Below are positions 8,440 to 16,494 of a stretch of 64,000 nucleotides of DNA, one piece after another. The notes below the pieces were generated by a model. It saw only the letters and a program-made list of their open reading frames with translations. It did no database searches and had not been told where the DNA came from. Each line of letters begins with the position of its first letter. Within the stretch, counting starts at the first letter, position 1. The position numbers were made by a program, and so were the translations under genes. Source of the DNA: Algoriphagus sediminis (GTDB taxonomy: Bacteria > Bacteroidota > Bacteroidia > Cytophagales > Cyclobacteriaceae); NCBI RefSeq assembly GCF_030403435.1, contig NZ_JAUEPH010000003.1:62001-126000 (forward strand), given 5' to 3'.

Positions 8440-9519
8440 ATGGAAAAATACTCAGTAATCGGATTGATGTCAGGTACTTCAGGAGACGGACTTGATATTG
8501 CTTATTGCCACTTTGCAAAAAGTGATAAATGGTCATACGAAATCCTAAAATCCGAAACAGTGGAATTCCCTTCTGCCTTAAAAACCCAATTGATGTCTGC
8601 GCATAAATTGCCCTCATCAGATCTTATGAGTCTGGATGTCACTCTTGGAAAATGGATGGGTAAGGAAGTCAAAAATTTCTGTCAGAATTTGAAAACCAAA
8701 CCCACGGCGGTTTGTAGCCATGGGCATACTGTATTCCATCAGCCAGAAAAAGGACTTAGTCTTCAGATAGGAAATGGCTGGTGGCTCGCTCAGAACAGTG
8801 AACTTCCTGCGATAAATGACTTCAGAATGCTGGACATTTCTCTGGGCGGTCAAGGTGCTCCTCTAGTACCTCTAGGAGATAAGCTTCTCTTTCACGAATA
8901 TGATTTTTGTGTAAACCTTGGTGGAATTTCAAATATCAGCATGGATGTGAATGGATCCAGAAAAGCATTTGACTGCACCCCTTTTAATGGCTTACTAAAT
9001 CTTTTTGCTCAAAAACTTGGAGCAGAATACGACAAAGATGGAAACTGGGCCAGAGAAGGAAATGTGGATAGACAGCTTTTGGAAAATTTAAACTCTCTGG
9101 ACTACTATCAAAAATCGGGAGCCAAATCACTGGGTCGCGAAGACCTGGAAAGCGATTTTCTACCAATAATTTCCGAAAGAGGATTAAATGTAAAAGATAT
9201 TTTGGCGACACTGGTAGAGCATTATGCCATTCAGATTTCTCAGATCATTCGAAAATATGCGGCCAAAGAAAACCCCAAAATTCTTTTATCAGGCGGAGGG
9301 GCTTACAATAAATTTTTCGTCGAGCGACTTTCCAGAAACCTACAAAACACCTATGAAATCATCTTGCCAGATAAAGAAGTCATTGAATTCAAAGAGGCTT
9401 TAATCTTTGGATTCCTGGGAGTTTTAAAGATGCGAGGTGAAAATAATTGCCTTTCAAGTGTGACCGGCGCCAAAGAAGATTCCTGCGGTGGAACATGGTA
9501 TGATTACCGACCATCCTAA
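8440..9519 (+). CDS. anmK: Anhydro-N-acetylmuramic acid kinase AnmK
   Basis: This 359-residue protein carries the signature GLMSGTSGDGLD at residues 8-19 (phosphate loop) and the later LSGGGAYN motif, and its length is normal. The enzyme opens and phosphorylates 1,6-anhydro-MurNAc to give MurNAc-6-phosphate in cell-wall recycling. A MurQ etherase would normally act next but is not seen here. The gene stands alone, divergent from coaX, and the following dehydrogenase has its own promoter element. Confidence 0.95.
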   Translation: MEKYSVIGLMSGTSGDGLDIAYCHFAKSDKWSYEILKSETVEFPSALKTQLMSAHKLPSSDLMSLDVTLGKWMGKEVKNFCQNLKTKPTAVCSHGHTVFHQPEKGLSLQIGNGWWLAQNSELPAINDFRMLDISLGGQGAPLVPLGDKLLFHEYDFCVNLGGISNISMDVNGSRKAFDCTPFNGLLNLFAQKLGAEYDKDGNWAREGNVDRQLLENLNSLDYYQKSGAKSLGREDLESDFLPIISERGLNVKDILATLVEHYAIQISQIIRKYAAKENPKILLSGGGAYNKFFVERLSRNLQNTYEIILPDKEVIEFKEALIFGFLGVLKMRGENNCLSSVTGAKEDSCGGTWYDYRPS

Positions 9520-9546
9520 TCCGATAGGACTGCTTTTCAAAAATTC

Positions 9547-9554
9547 TATTTTTG
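9547..9554 (+). promoter_or_regulatory. Putative -7 promoter element before the Glu/Leu dehydrogenase gene
   Basis: TATTTTTG matches the TANNTTTG consensus and lies 26 bases before the ATG. I see no clear -33 TTTG at the expected distance, so this is a partial match. Confidence 0.4.
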
Positions 9555-9580
9555 CCGCGAATATTAAACCCAACTAACCG

Positions 9581-10807
9581 ATGCAGGAACTACTTAAAAA
9601 ATTTGAGAATAAGAAACCCGAAGTAATCTTTGAGTGGAGTGATAGTGAATCCGAAGCTGAAGGATGGGTAGTGATCAATTCACTACGGGGAGGTGCTGCG
9701 GGTGGAGGAACCCGAATGAGAAAAGGTCTAGATAAAAGAGAAGTAGAGTCTCTAGCAAAGACCATGGAGGTGAAATTTACAGTTTCAGGTCCTGCGATAG
9801 GCGGAGCTAAATCAGGAATCAACTTTGATCCTGCTGATCCCCGAAAAGACGAAGTGTTGAAAAGATGGTATAAAGCCGTCATGCCGCTGTTGAAAAATTA
9901 CTACGGAACCGGTGGTGACCTGAATGTGGACGAGATTCATGAAGTAATTCCAATTACTGAATCTTATGGGCTTTGGCACCCACAAGAAGGAATCGTTAAT
10001 GGCTTTTTTCATGCGACTGAACCTGAAAAGATCCGTAAAATCGGCCAATTGAGACAAGGTGTAGCAAAGGTTTTAGAGGATCCGGAATTCACTCCAAACG
10101 GTCCTAAAAAATATACTGTAGCCGATATGATCACTGGATATGGGGTAGCTGAGGCAGTGAGCCACTATTACTCCATCTGGGGAGGAGATATCAAAGGAAA
10201 GCGAGCTGTGATTCAAGGATGGGGTAATGTAGGTGCTGCTGCTGCCTGTTTCCTAGCAGTGGAAGGAGTGAAGATTGTGGGAATCATCGATAAAGATGGT
10301 GGTCTGATAAAAGAGGATGGATACACGCTCGATGAGATAAGAGAACTTTTCATCAATAGAAAAGGAAATAAACTAAGCGCACCTGACATGATTCCTTTCG
10401 AGGAAATGAATGAGCGGGTTTGGGACTTAGAAAGTGAAATTTTCATTCCTGCTGCGGCTTCCAGGCTGATTACCAAAGAGCAGGCAGAGAAAATGGTTAA
10501 TGCAGGTCTTGAGGTAATTTCCTGTGGTGCGAATGTTCCTTTTGCAGATCCTGAAATATTCTTTGGGCCGATAGGTCTATGGGTAGATGAAAGAGTATCA
10601 CTGATTCCGGATTTCGTGGCTAATTGTGGAATGGCAAGAGTCTTTGCTTATCTCATGAGCGAAAATGCAGAGGTGACCGATCAGGCCATATTTTCTGACG
10701 TTAGCGAAACTATTCGGCTTGCCCTCCAAAAAACCTTTGATTCAAATTCTAGCAAAACTAAAATAGCTCAGAATTCTTTTAGTCTGGCTCTTCAGGAGTT
10801 AGTCTGA
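9581..10807 (+). CDS. Glu/Leu/Phe/Val dehydrogenase family enzyme
   Basis: This 408-residue protein has the family active-site pattern AIGGAKSGINFDP at 72-84, with the catalytic lysine at 77 where many relatives read GGGKGG. GGDLNVDE (111-118) holds the catalytic aspartate, and IQGWGNVG (211-218) is the nucleotide-binding loop. The enzyme oxidatively deaminates an amino acid using NAD(P)+. The sequence alone does not separate glutamate from leucine specificity. Its N-terminus is short, more like leucine dehydrogenases and Bacteroidota 'Glu/Leu' enzymes than hexameric GDH. It appears monocistronic. Confidence 0.88.
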   Translation: MQELLKKFENKKPEVIFEWSDSESEAEGWVVINSLRGGAAGGGTRMRKGLDKREVESLAKTMEVKFTVSGPAIGGAKSGINFDPADPRKDEVLKRWYKAVMPLLKNYYGTGGDLNVDEIHEVIPITESYGLWHPQEGIVNGFFHATEPEKIRKIGQLRQGVAKVLEDPEFTPNGPKKYTVADMITGYGVAEAVSHYYSIWGGDIKGKRAVIQGWGNVGAAAACFLAVEGVKIVGIIDKDGGLIKEDGYTLDEIRELFINRKGNKLSAPDMIPFEEMNERVWDLESEIFIPAAASRLITKEQAEKMVNAGLEVISCGANVPFADPEIFFGPIGLWVDERVSLIPDFVANCGMARVFAYLMSENAEVTDQAIFSDVSETIRLALQKTFDSNSSKTKIAQNSFSLALQELV

Positions 10808-10977
10808 AAAGGATTTTAAAGCGATTATGATAAAATTCACAAAGAATTAATTCAGCCTTCTGATGTTGCACTTGGAGTTTATCGTCCAAAATCAGTAGTT
10901 TAGCGAATAGCGCCCTACTTTTTGAGTGGTTCGGAAGAAGGAATTTATTTCGGCATTAAATAAGATTACCCCAACCT

Positions 10978-12516
10978 ATGAAGATTAATCTTTCTCGACT
11001 TTTTCTCATCTTTCTGCTAATGTTTTTTGTGGCTGGAGCCATAAATGAAGTAAGCGCTATGACTGATGAGGCTTCAGGAGAGATGATTTCCATGGTCTCT
11101 TTTGATGCAAGTCAAGATACAAACCACTCAGACCAAGATCACGGAGGTGAACATGCCGAAGGTCATGATGAGGAAGGCTCACACGGTCATGCTGCACCTA
11201 TTTGGCTGGTGATTCCATTCATAGCCTTGCTATTGATGATTGCTACAGGTCCGCTTTTCTATGAGCACTTCTGGCATAAAAACTATCCTAAGATTGCCGT
11301 GGCCTTGGCCATTTTGGTTGTATTCTATTATTTATTTGCTCTGGACAACGTTCACGGGCCTGTTCATGCCCTCGCTGAGTATGTGCAATTCATTGCACTA
11401 TTGGCTTCGCTTTACATTGCCTCAGGAGGAATCCTGATTGAAATCGATAAGAAAGCCACTCCTTTGGCCAATGTAACCTTATTAGTAGTTGGGGCTTTAG
11501 TATCAAATCTCATAGGTACTACAGGGGCTTCAATGCTTTTGATTCGTCCTTTTATTCGACTGAATAAGGGAAATATCCAGGCTTACCACATCATCTTTTT
11601 CATCTTTATGGTGAGTAATGTCGGTGGCTCCTTAACCCCGATTGGTGACCCTCCTCTTTTCCTAGGTTTCTTGAAGGGAATCCCCTTCTTCTGGACTCTT
11701 GAGCATAACTGGCCGGCATGGGTATTTGCACTTATCGTGTTGGCGACAGCATTTTATTTCATAGACAGAAAACTAGGAAGAGCTGTAGACCCAGAGCCAG
11801 AGGCAGAAACCTATACCAATAAATTTACTTTGGTGGGTGCCAAAAACTTCGGCTGGCTTTTGGTAATTATTTGTTCTGTATTCTTGGATCCAAACGTAAT
11901 TGAAGGAGTTCCGGCCATCGTTTATGATGGACAAAAATTCTCATTTATCCGGGAAATCATCATGCTTTCTGTAGCCTTCTTTTCATATCGACTGGCTGAT
12001 CAAAGGGCACTGCAAGGGAACGAATTCAATTTTGAACCCATCAGAGAGGTCGCCTTTATTTTCATTGGAATATTTGGAACCATGATGCCGGCACTTGAGC
12101 TTGTCGGAGATTTTGCCAAATCACCTGATGGCGCGGCATTGATCACAGCAAATACACTTTATTGGGGAACGGGTATTCTTTCAGGATTTCTGGATAATGC
12201 TCCAACCTACTTGAACTTCCTGGCTGCAGCCATGGCTTCTGGTGGGGCTTCTATAAATAATATTGAAGAGGTAAGAACCTTCGCCGCAAACGGATATCCG
12301 GATTCTTCTTTTCAATTGATGGCTATAGCTATCGCTTCTGTTTTCTTTGGAGCGATGACCTACATAGGAAATGGCCCGAATTTCATGGTGAAGTCCATCG
12401 CTGAGCAAAGTGGAATCAAGATGCCGTCTTTCTTTGGCTACATTATCCGATTCTCATTGCCGATTCTTTTGCCTCTGCTATTTCTGGTTTGGCTGATCTT
12501 TTTTGCTTTTCATTAA
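10978..12516 (+). CDS. Sodium:proton antiporter / ion transporter (NhaD/CitM-like) with His-rich leader
   Basis: This 512-residue membrane protein has a signal-like segment at 1-27. An acidic, histidine-rich stretch follows at about 42-65 (HSDQDHGGEHAEGHDEEGSH), and then about 11-13 membrane helices. Signature loops are NLIGTTGASMLLIRP, GGSLTPIGDPPLFLGF and NAPTYLNFLAA, which are typical of the NhaD branch of the ion-transporter superfamily that includes ArsB and CitMHS. It probably exchanges Na+ for H+ at the cytoplasmic membrane. The His/Asp leader could bind metal or sense pH; that is inference. It ends in a 4-base convergent overlap with tag. Confidence 0.8.
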   Translation: MKINLSRLFLIFLLMFFVAGAINEVSAMTDEASGEMISMVSFDASQDTNHSDQDHGGEHAEGHDEEGSHGHAAPIWLVIPFIALLLMIATGPLFYEHFWHKNYPKIAVALAILVVFYYLFALDNVHGPVHALAEYVQFIALLASLYIASGGILIEIDKKATPLANVTLLVVGALVSNLIGTTGASMLLIRPFIRLNKGNIQAYHIIFFIFMVSNVGGSLTPIGDPPLFLGFLKGIPFFWTLEHNWPAWVFALIVLATAFYFIDRKLGRAVDPEPEAETYTNKFTLVGAKNFGWLLVIICSVFLDPNVIEGVPAIVYDGQKFSFIREIIMLSVAFFSYRLADQRALQGNEFNFEPIREVAFIFIGIFGTMMPALELVGDFAKSPDGAALITANTLYWGTGILSGFLDNAPTYLNFLAAAMASGGASINNIEEVRTFAANGYPDSSFQLMAIAIASVFFGAMTYIGNGPNFMVKSIAEQSGIKMPSFFGYIIRFSLPILLPLLFLVWLIFFAFH

Positions 12517-13103
12517 GCCTTAACCTCTGCGTATCTATAGCATTCTACTAGATGGTCATTAATTAGACCGGTAGCCTGCATATGTGCATATAAAGTAGTA
12601 CTCCCTAAAAACTTAAAACCACGCTTTTTCATATCCTTCGCCAACTGATCTGATTGCTTGCTCGTAGCCGGAGCATTTTCCATGGAGCGTAATTGATTAT
12701 CAATAGGCCGACCATCCACAAAATCCCAGATATAATCCGAGAAAGATCTAAATTCAGCCTGCACCTCCATTAATCTTTTTGCATTGTTGATGGCTGCTTT
12801 GATCTTTAACCTATTCCGAATTATTCCCGAGTCGGTCATTAATTCCTCCACAAAGGAATCCGGATAATCGGCCACCATCTTATAATCGAAATCAGCAAAA
12901 GCTTTGCGATAGCCTTCTCTCTTTTTCAGGATGGTTGCCCAACTTAGCCCTGCCTGAGCACTTTCAAGAATCAGGAATTCAAAATGAATTCGGTCATCAT
13001 AAACAGGAACACCCCACTCCTCATCATGGTATTTGATGTATTGATTAAAACCTAGACACCAGGGACATCTGGTTTTATCGTCATTTAAGATTTGAGAGCA
13101 CAT
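12513..13103 (-). CDS. tag: DNA-3-methyladenine glycosylase I
   Basis: This 196-residue protein aligns by eye along the length of E. coli Tag. It has the N-terminal cysteine and YHDEEWGVP, with the zinc-binding Cys and His. LESAQAGLSW holds the catalytic glutamate (residue 47), followed by IIRNRLKIKAAINNA, RGFKFLGSTTLYAHMQATGL and NDHLVEC, which supply the last zinc ligands. The enzyme removes 3-methyladenine from alkylated DNA. It is the last gene of the minus-strand run from the TPR gene and overlaps the antiporter stop by 4 bases. AlkB at 38734 is another alkylation-repair gene in the window. Confidence 0.95.
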   Translation of the reverse strand: MCSQILNDDKTRCPWCLGFNQYIKYHDEEWGVPVYDDRIHFEFLILESAQAGLSWATILKKREGYRKAFADFDYKMVADYPDSFVEELMTDSGIIRNRLKIKAAINNAKRLMEVQAEFRSFSDYIWDFVDGRPIDNQLRSMENAPATSKQSDQLAKDMKKRGFKFLGSTTLYAHMQATGLINDHLVECYRYAEVKA

Positions 13104-13110
13104 GATTTGA

Positions 13111-13965
13111 TCAATAAAAAATAATAGTTCGGTTTTTAAATACCATTACCTTCCTATCCAGATGTGACCTGATGGCTCTGGAAAGAACCACTTTTTCTAC
13201 GTCCTGCCCGATCTGCACCAAATCAGAAACATCATTGTGATGCCTTACTCTGGCTACTTCCTGTTCGATGATAGGTCCAGCATCCAGCTCCTCTGTCACG
13301 TAATGCGCCGTTGCACCAATAATCTTGACTCCCCTCTCAAAGGCCGCATGATATGGCTTTGCCCCGACAAAAGCTGGTAAAAAGGAATGGTGAATATTGA
13401 TGATTCGATTAGGAAAATGAGAAATAAACTCCGGGGAAACGATCTGCATGTATCTAGCCAGAACCACAAAATCTATCTTATTTTCCGACAGGAGCCTAAG
13501 TTGCTCTCGTTCTGCCTGGATTTTGTTTTCCTTAGAAACAGGGATGTGATGAAAAGGAATGTTAAATGCCTCCACCACACCTCTGAGATGATTGTGATTT
13601 GAAATCACCAAAGGAATTTCGACTTCAAGTTGTCCTGAATGATGTCTTGAAAGGATATCAAAGAGGCAATGGGATTGTTTGCTTACAAAAACCGCCATTC
13701 GGGCTTTTGGCTGATTGAAATGAAGAGTGAAATCCATTTCAAACTCCTCTGCCACCTCTTTTGAAAATTTCTCAGATATGTTGTCTTTTTCCAAGGCAAA
13801 TGAATCCAAATCCCAGCAGGCACGCATAAAAAAGCGCTTGGCTTCCTGATCTACATACTGGTCTACTTCAAGAATATTTCCTCCATTCTGGAAAAGGAAA
13901 TCCGAAACTGCCGCTACGATTCCCCTTTGATCAGGGCATTGAATGATTAAGATGGCCTTGTTCAT
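13111..13965 (-). CDS. purU: Formyltetrahydrofolate deformylase
   Basis: This is a 284-residue two-domain enzyme. An ACT domain at 1-80 opens AILIIQCPDQRGIVAAVSDF. A formyl-transferase fold at about 85-284 contains LVISNHNHLR, FVVLARYMQIVS, NIHHSFLPAFVGAKPYH and ATAHYVTEELDAGPII, which carry the Asn, His and Asp of the active site. It hydrolyses 10-formyl-THF to THF and formate, balancing one-carbon pools for purine synthesis. It lies 8 bases after aroE and 7 bases before tag, so it is in one operon. Confidence 0.95.
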   Translation of the reverse strand: MNKAILIIQCPDQRGIVAAVSDFLFQNGGNILEVDQYVDQEAKRFFMRACWDLDSFALEKDNISEKFSKEVAEEFEMDFTLHFNQPKARMAVFVSKQSHCLFDILSRHHSGQLEVEIPLVISNHNHLRGVVEAFNIPFHHIPVSKENKIQAEREQLRLLSENKIDFVVLARYMQIVSPEFISHFPNRIINIHHSFLPAFVGAKPYHAAFERGVKIIGATAHYVTEELDAGPIIEQEVARVRHHNDVSDLVQIGQDVEKVVLSRAIRSHLDRKVMVFKNRTIIFY

Positions 13966-13973
13966 GGTGAAAT

Positions 13974-14711
13974 TTAGTCATTCCAAATCTTCCAGGCAGC
14001 TTCTGCCTGGCCGATGAGCATTTCCATTCCATTTGTAGCACGACCGCCTTTTTCTGTTACCGTTTTCATCATGGCGGTTTCCGCCGGATTATAAACCAAA
14101 TCATAATAAAGATGATCCTTGGAAATCTGATCCAATGGTATTGCAGGCATGCTTTCTATTTCGGGAAACGTACCAAGCGGTGTGCTATTAATTATAAGTT
14201 GATGATCACTCATGATCTCAGGCCTTTGGGTTAATTCCTTATAGGTTATTGCATTTGCTTTACCCGATCTGGACACAAATTGAAACTCAATGCCAAGATC
14301 ATCTAATGCAGCAGCCACAGCCTTTGATGCTCCACCAGTACCCAAAATCAATGCTTTAGGTCTCTCTTCCCCAAGCCATCCAGCTAAAGAATCGCGAAAT
14401 CCGATGAAGTCCGTATTGTATCCGATGAGCTTATTTTCCTTAAACTGAATGCAATTAACCGCCCCGATTTGCTTTGCCGAAGGCGATATCTCATCCAGGA
14501 AAGGCATGACTTCTAGCTTATAAGGAATAGTTACGCAAAGCCCTTCTAGTGTAGGATTCTCAGAAATGACCTTTTTCAATTCCCCAACTGAAGGAATCTC
14601 AAATAGCTCAAATTCACAATTGCTCAACCCCTCCTTTTCGAATTTTTCAGTGAAATATTTCTTCGAGAAAGAGTGCCCTAGAGGAAAACCGATTAGTCCG
14701 AATTTTCTCAT
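13974..14711 (-). CDS. aroE: Shikimate dehydrogenase
   Basis: This 245-residue protein has GFPLGHSFSKKYF (8-20), the shikimate-binding Ser-x-Ser region. VTIPYK holds the catalytic lysine, and LILGTGGASKAVAAAL is the NADP-binding loop. NSTPLGTFP and NGMEMLIGQA complete the family pattern. It reduces 3-dehydroshikimate to shikimate in aromatic amino-acid synthesis. At 245 residues it is a compact form, common in Bacteroidota. Its ATG overlaps the stop of the DUF368 gene by 4 bases. Confidence 0.95.
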   Translation of the reverse strand: MRKFGLIGFPLGHSFSKKYFTEKFEKEGLSNCEFELFEIPSVGELKKVISENPTLEGLCVTIPYKLEVMPFLDEISPSAKQIGAVNCIQFKENKLIGYNTDFIGFRDSLAGWLGEERPKALILGTGGASKAVAAALDDLGIEFQFVSRSGKANAITYKELTQRPEIMSDHQLIINSTPLGTFPEIESMPAIPLDQISKDHLYYDLVYNPAETAMMKTVTEKGGRATNGMEMLIGQAEAAWKIWND

Positions 14712-15643
14712 TTCTTCGAGAAATAAGCCGCCAATCTATCAATTCCAAAAACCAAAATGATTCCAAACATAAAAGCTCCTATGGCCATTGCCAGCTGGGG
14801 TTCTGCCCCAACCTGTTCAGAAAATTCAGCAGGCCAAAGATTCTCAGTCAGAAAAGGTTTTTCTTCCCCGCTTGAAGATTTGCGATAGGCCGTGACCAGT
14901 TTCCAGGGCCAAAGCTTATTTAATGATCCCAACATAAAGCCCGAGAGTAAACCTATGGTAACTGAATAAAACTTTCTCAGTAACCAGGAAATTAATCGGC
15001 TAAAGGATAGAATTCCCACCAGGCAGCCCGAGGCAAAAATTGCCAAAGTGAAGAAGTCTTTCTCAGATAGGGCATTTAGAATATTCTCATACTGACCTAA
15101 AATCAGGAGCAAAAAGCTTCCGCTAATTCCTGGAAGAATCATGGCACAAATAGCAATTGCCCCTGAAACAAAGGTAAACCAAAGGCTATCTGGAGAGGTC
15201 ATGGGAGGGAGCTCTGTAATAAAATACGCTGAGATAATCCCTAAAACCACAGCGAATACCACTCCCAAATGCCACCTCTGTATTCCTCTCAAAATTATGA
15301 TAGCACTGATCAAAATTAAGCCGCAGAAAAAAGACCAAAGACCGATAGGCTCTTCATCCATCAGGTAGGTAATCAGCTCGCTTAGTAAAAATATACTAGT
15401 TCCTATTCCGAGGATCAGTGCCAGTAGAAAAGACCCATTCACGGACTGGTAGAACTTCTTGAATTCTCCCTTAAATACAAGTTTGATGCTTTCGGTATTT
15501 ATGGAAGTAATAGACTGTAGCAGCTTTTCATAAATCCCTGTAATTAGGGCGATCGAACCACCGGAAACACCCGGAACGATATCGGCCGCACCCATGGCCA
15601 TGCCCTTGAAATAGAGAAGAATATATTTCTTGATCGTTTCCAT
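14708..15643 (-). CDS. DUF368 family membrane protein (PopT-type polyprenyl-phosphate translocase)
   Basis: The protein is 311 residues from the ATG at 15643. This start is preferred because the longer frame, from 15685, runs through the terminator of the upstream gene. It has about 8-9 membrane segments and the DUF368 hallmark KGMAMGAADIVPGVSGGSIALITGIY near the start. The hallmark recurs in inverted-repeat form as ICAMILPGISGSFLLLILGQYE. DUF368 proteins have been linked to recycling of undecaprenyl phosphate across the membrane (PopT). The 3' end overlaps aroE by 4 bases. Confidence 0.88.
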   Translation of the reverse strand: METIKKYILLYFKGMAMGAADIVPGVSGGSIALITGIYEKLLQSITSINTESIKLVFKGEFKKFYQSVNGSFLLALILGIGTSIFLLSELITYLMDEEPIGLWSFFCGLILISAIIILRGIQRWHLGVVFAVVLGIISAYFITELPPMTSPDSLWFTFVSGAIAICAMILPGISGSFLLLILGQYENILNALSEKDFFTLAIFASGCLVGILSFSRLISWLLRKFYSVTIGLLSGFMLGSLNKLWPWKLVTAYRKSSSGEEKPFLTENLWPAEFSEQVGAEPQLAMAIGAFMFGIILVFGIDRLAAYFSKK

Positions 15644-15644
15644 A

Positions 15645-15681
15645 CTCAAAAAATAAGGCTGACCAGAAATTCTAATCAGCC
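15645..15681 (-). terminator. Terminator between phosphosulfolactate synthase and DUF368 genes
   Basis: The minus strand reads GGCTGA, a loop, TCAGCC, then TTATTTTTTG. The stem has only 6 bp but the T-run is good. It may be leaky, since the genes around it all run the same way. Confidence 0.6.
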
Positions 15682-15702
15682 CCATTCAAATGAAATCTAA
15701 AA

Positions 15703-16473
15703 TTAAAGTTTTATGTCCTCTAGGTACATATCAAAAGTATCTCCCCTTAGACCTAATCTTACGGTTTCCAATGGGATGATTTCAGACGGGCTGATATTTC
15801 CCAGGTTTACGTTAGCTCCAAGAAGCTTTACAAACCAAACCTGCTGGCTTTTGATTGGAGCCTCCCAGATAATTTTATCTCCTGGAATCTGAGTTAAAAT
15901 TTCCTCAACAAGTCCTTGTCTTACCTCTCCGGAATCCCTGAAAAGACCAACATTCCCACCTTCACGAGCTTCTCCGATAACCTTCCATGCTCCAGCATCG
16001 AGCTCACTTTGCATTTGCTCAATCCACTTATATGGCGGGATAATCTTGGCGGCATCCTTCGATCCAACCTCGGACAAAACAGTCACTTGTTTTGCAAGCT
16101 GGGAAATGTACTCACACTTCTTATCGTGGTTTAGAGAAATCGAACCATCCGAAACTTCCGCGAACTCAAGACCATACTTGTCAAGGACGGCCCGGTAATC
16201 ATCAAACTGACCTCTCACGATAAAGGCTTCAAATAAAGTTCCTCCAAAGTAAACCGGCACTCCCGCCTCTTTATAAATATCTAGCTTTTCGCGAAGATTT
16301 TTAGTCACATAAGAGGTGGACCAGCCTAATTTTACAATGTCCACATAGTCAGAGCAGCTGCTCATGAAGTCTTCTACTTGTCTGGGGCTTAGGCCTTTAT
16401 CCATAGCCATAGTAAATCCTTCGGTCCTTGGTTTAGTAGTGCGGACCGGGATATTCTTCAGCTCGTAATTCAT
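15703..16473 (-). CDS. comA: Phosphosulfolactate synthase (ComA family)
   Basis: This 256-residue TIM-barrel protein has the ComA family features: DKGLSPRQVEDF, DIVKLGWSTSY, FGGTLFEAF, FAEVSDGSISL and GEAREGGNVGLF. The enzyme adds sulfite to phosphoenolpyruvate to make (R)-2-phospho-3-sulfolactate. In archaea this leads to coenzyme M. In bacteria it gives sulfolactate, or may feed sulfopyruvate and cysteate. Many Cytophagales make sulfonolipids built from cysteate, so this gene is a candidate supply step, but that is inference. It follows the TPR gene by 21 bases and ends at the terminator at 15645-15681. Confidence 0.9.
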   Translation of the reverse strand: MNYELKNIPVRTTKPRTEGFTMAMDKGLSPRQVEDFMSSCSDYVDIVKLGWSTSYVTKNLREKLDIYKEAGVPVYFGGTLFEAFIVRGQFDDYRAVLDKYGLEFAEVSDGSISLNHDKKCEYISQLAKQVTVLSEVGSKDAAKIIPPYKWIEQMQSELDAGAWKVIGEAREGGNVGLFRDSGEVRQGLVEEILTQIPGDKIIWEAPIKSQQVWFVKLLGANVNLGNISPSEIIPLETVRLGLRGDTFDMYLEDIKL

Positions 16474-16494
16474 TCTGAAATGTTAAAGGTTTAA

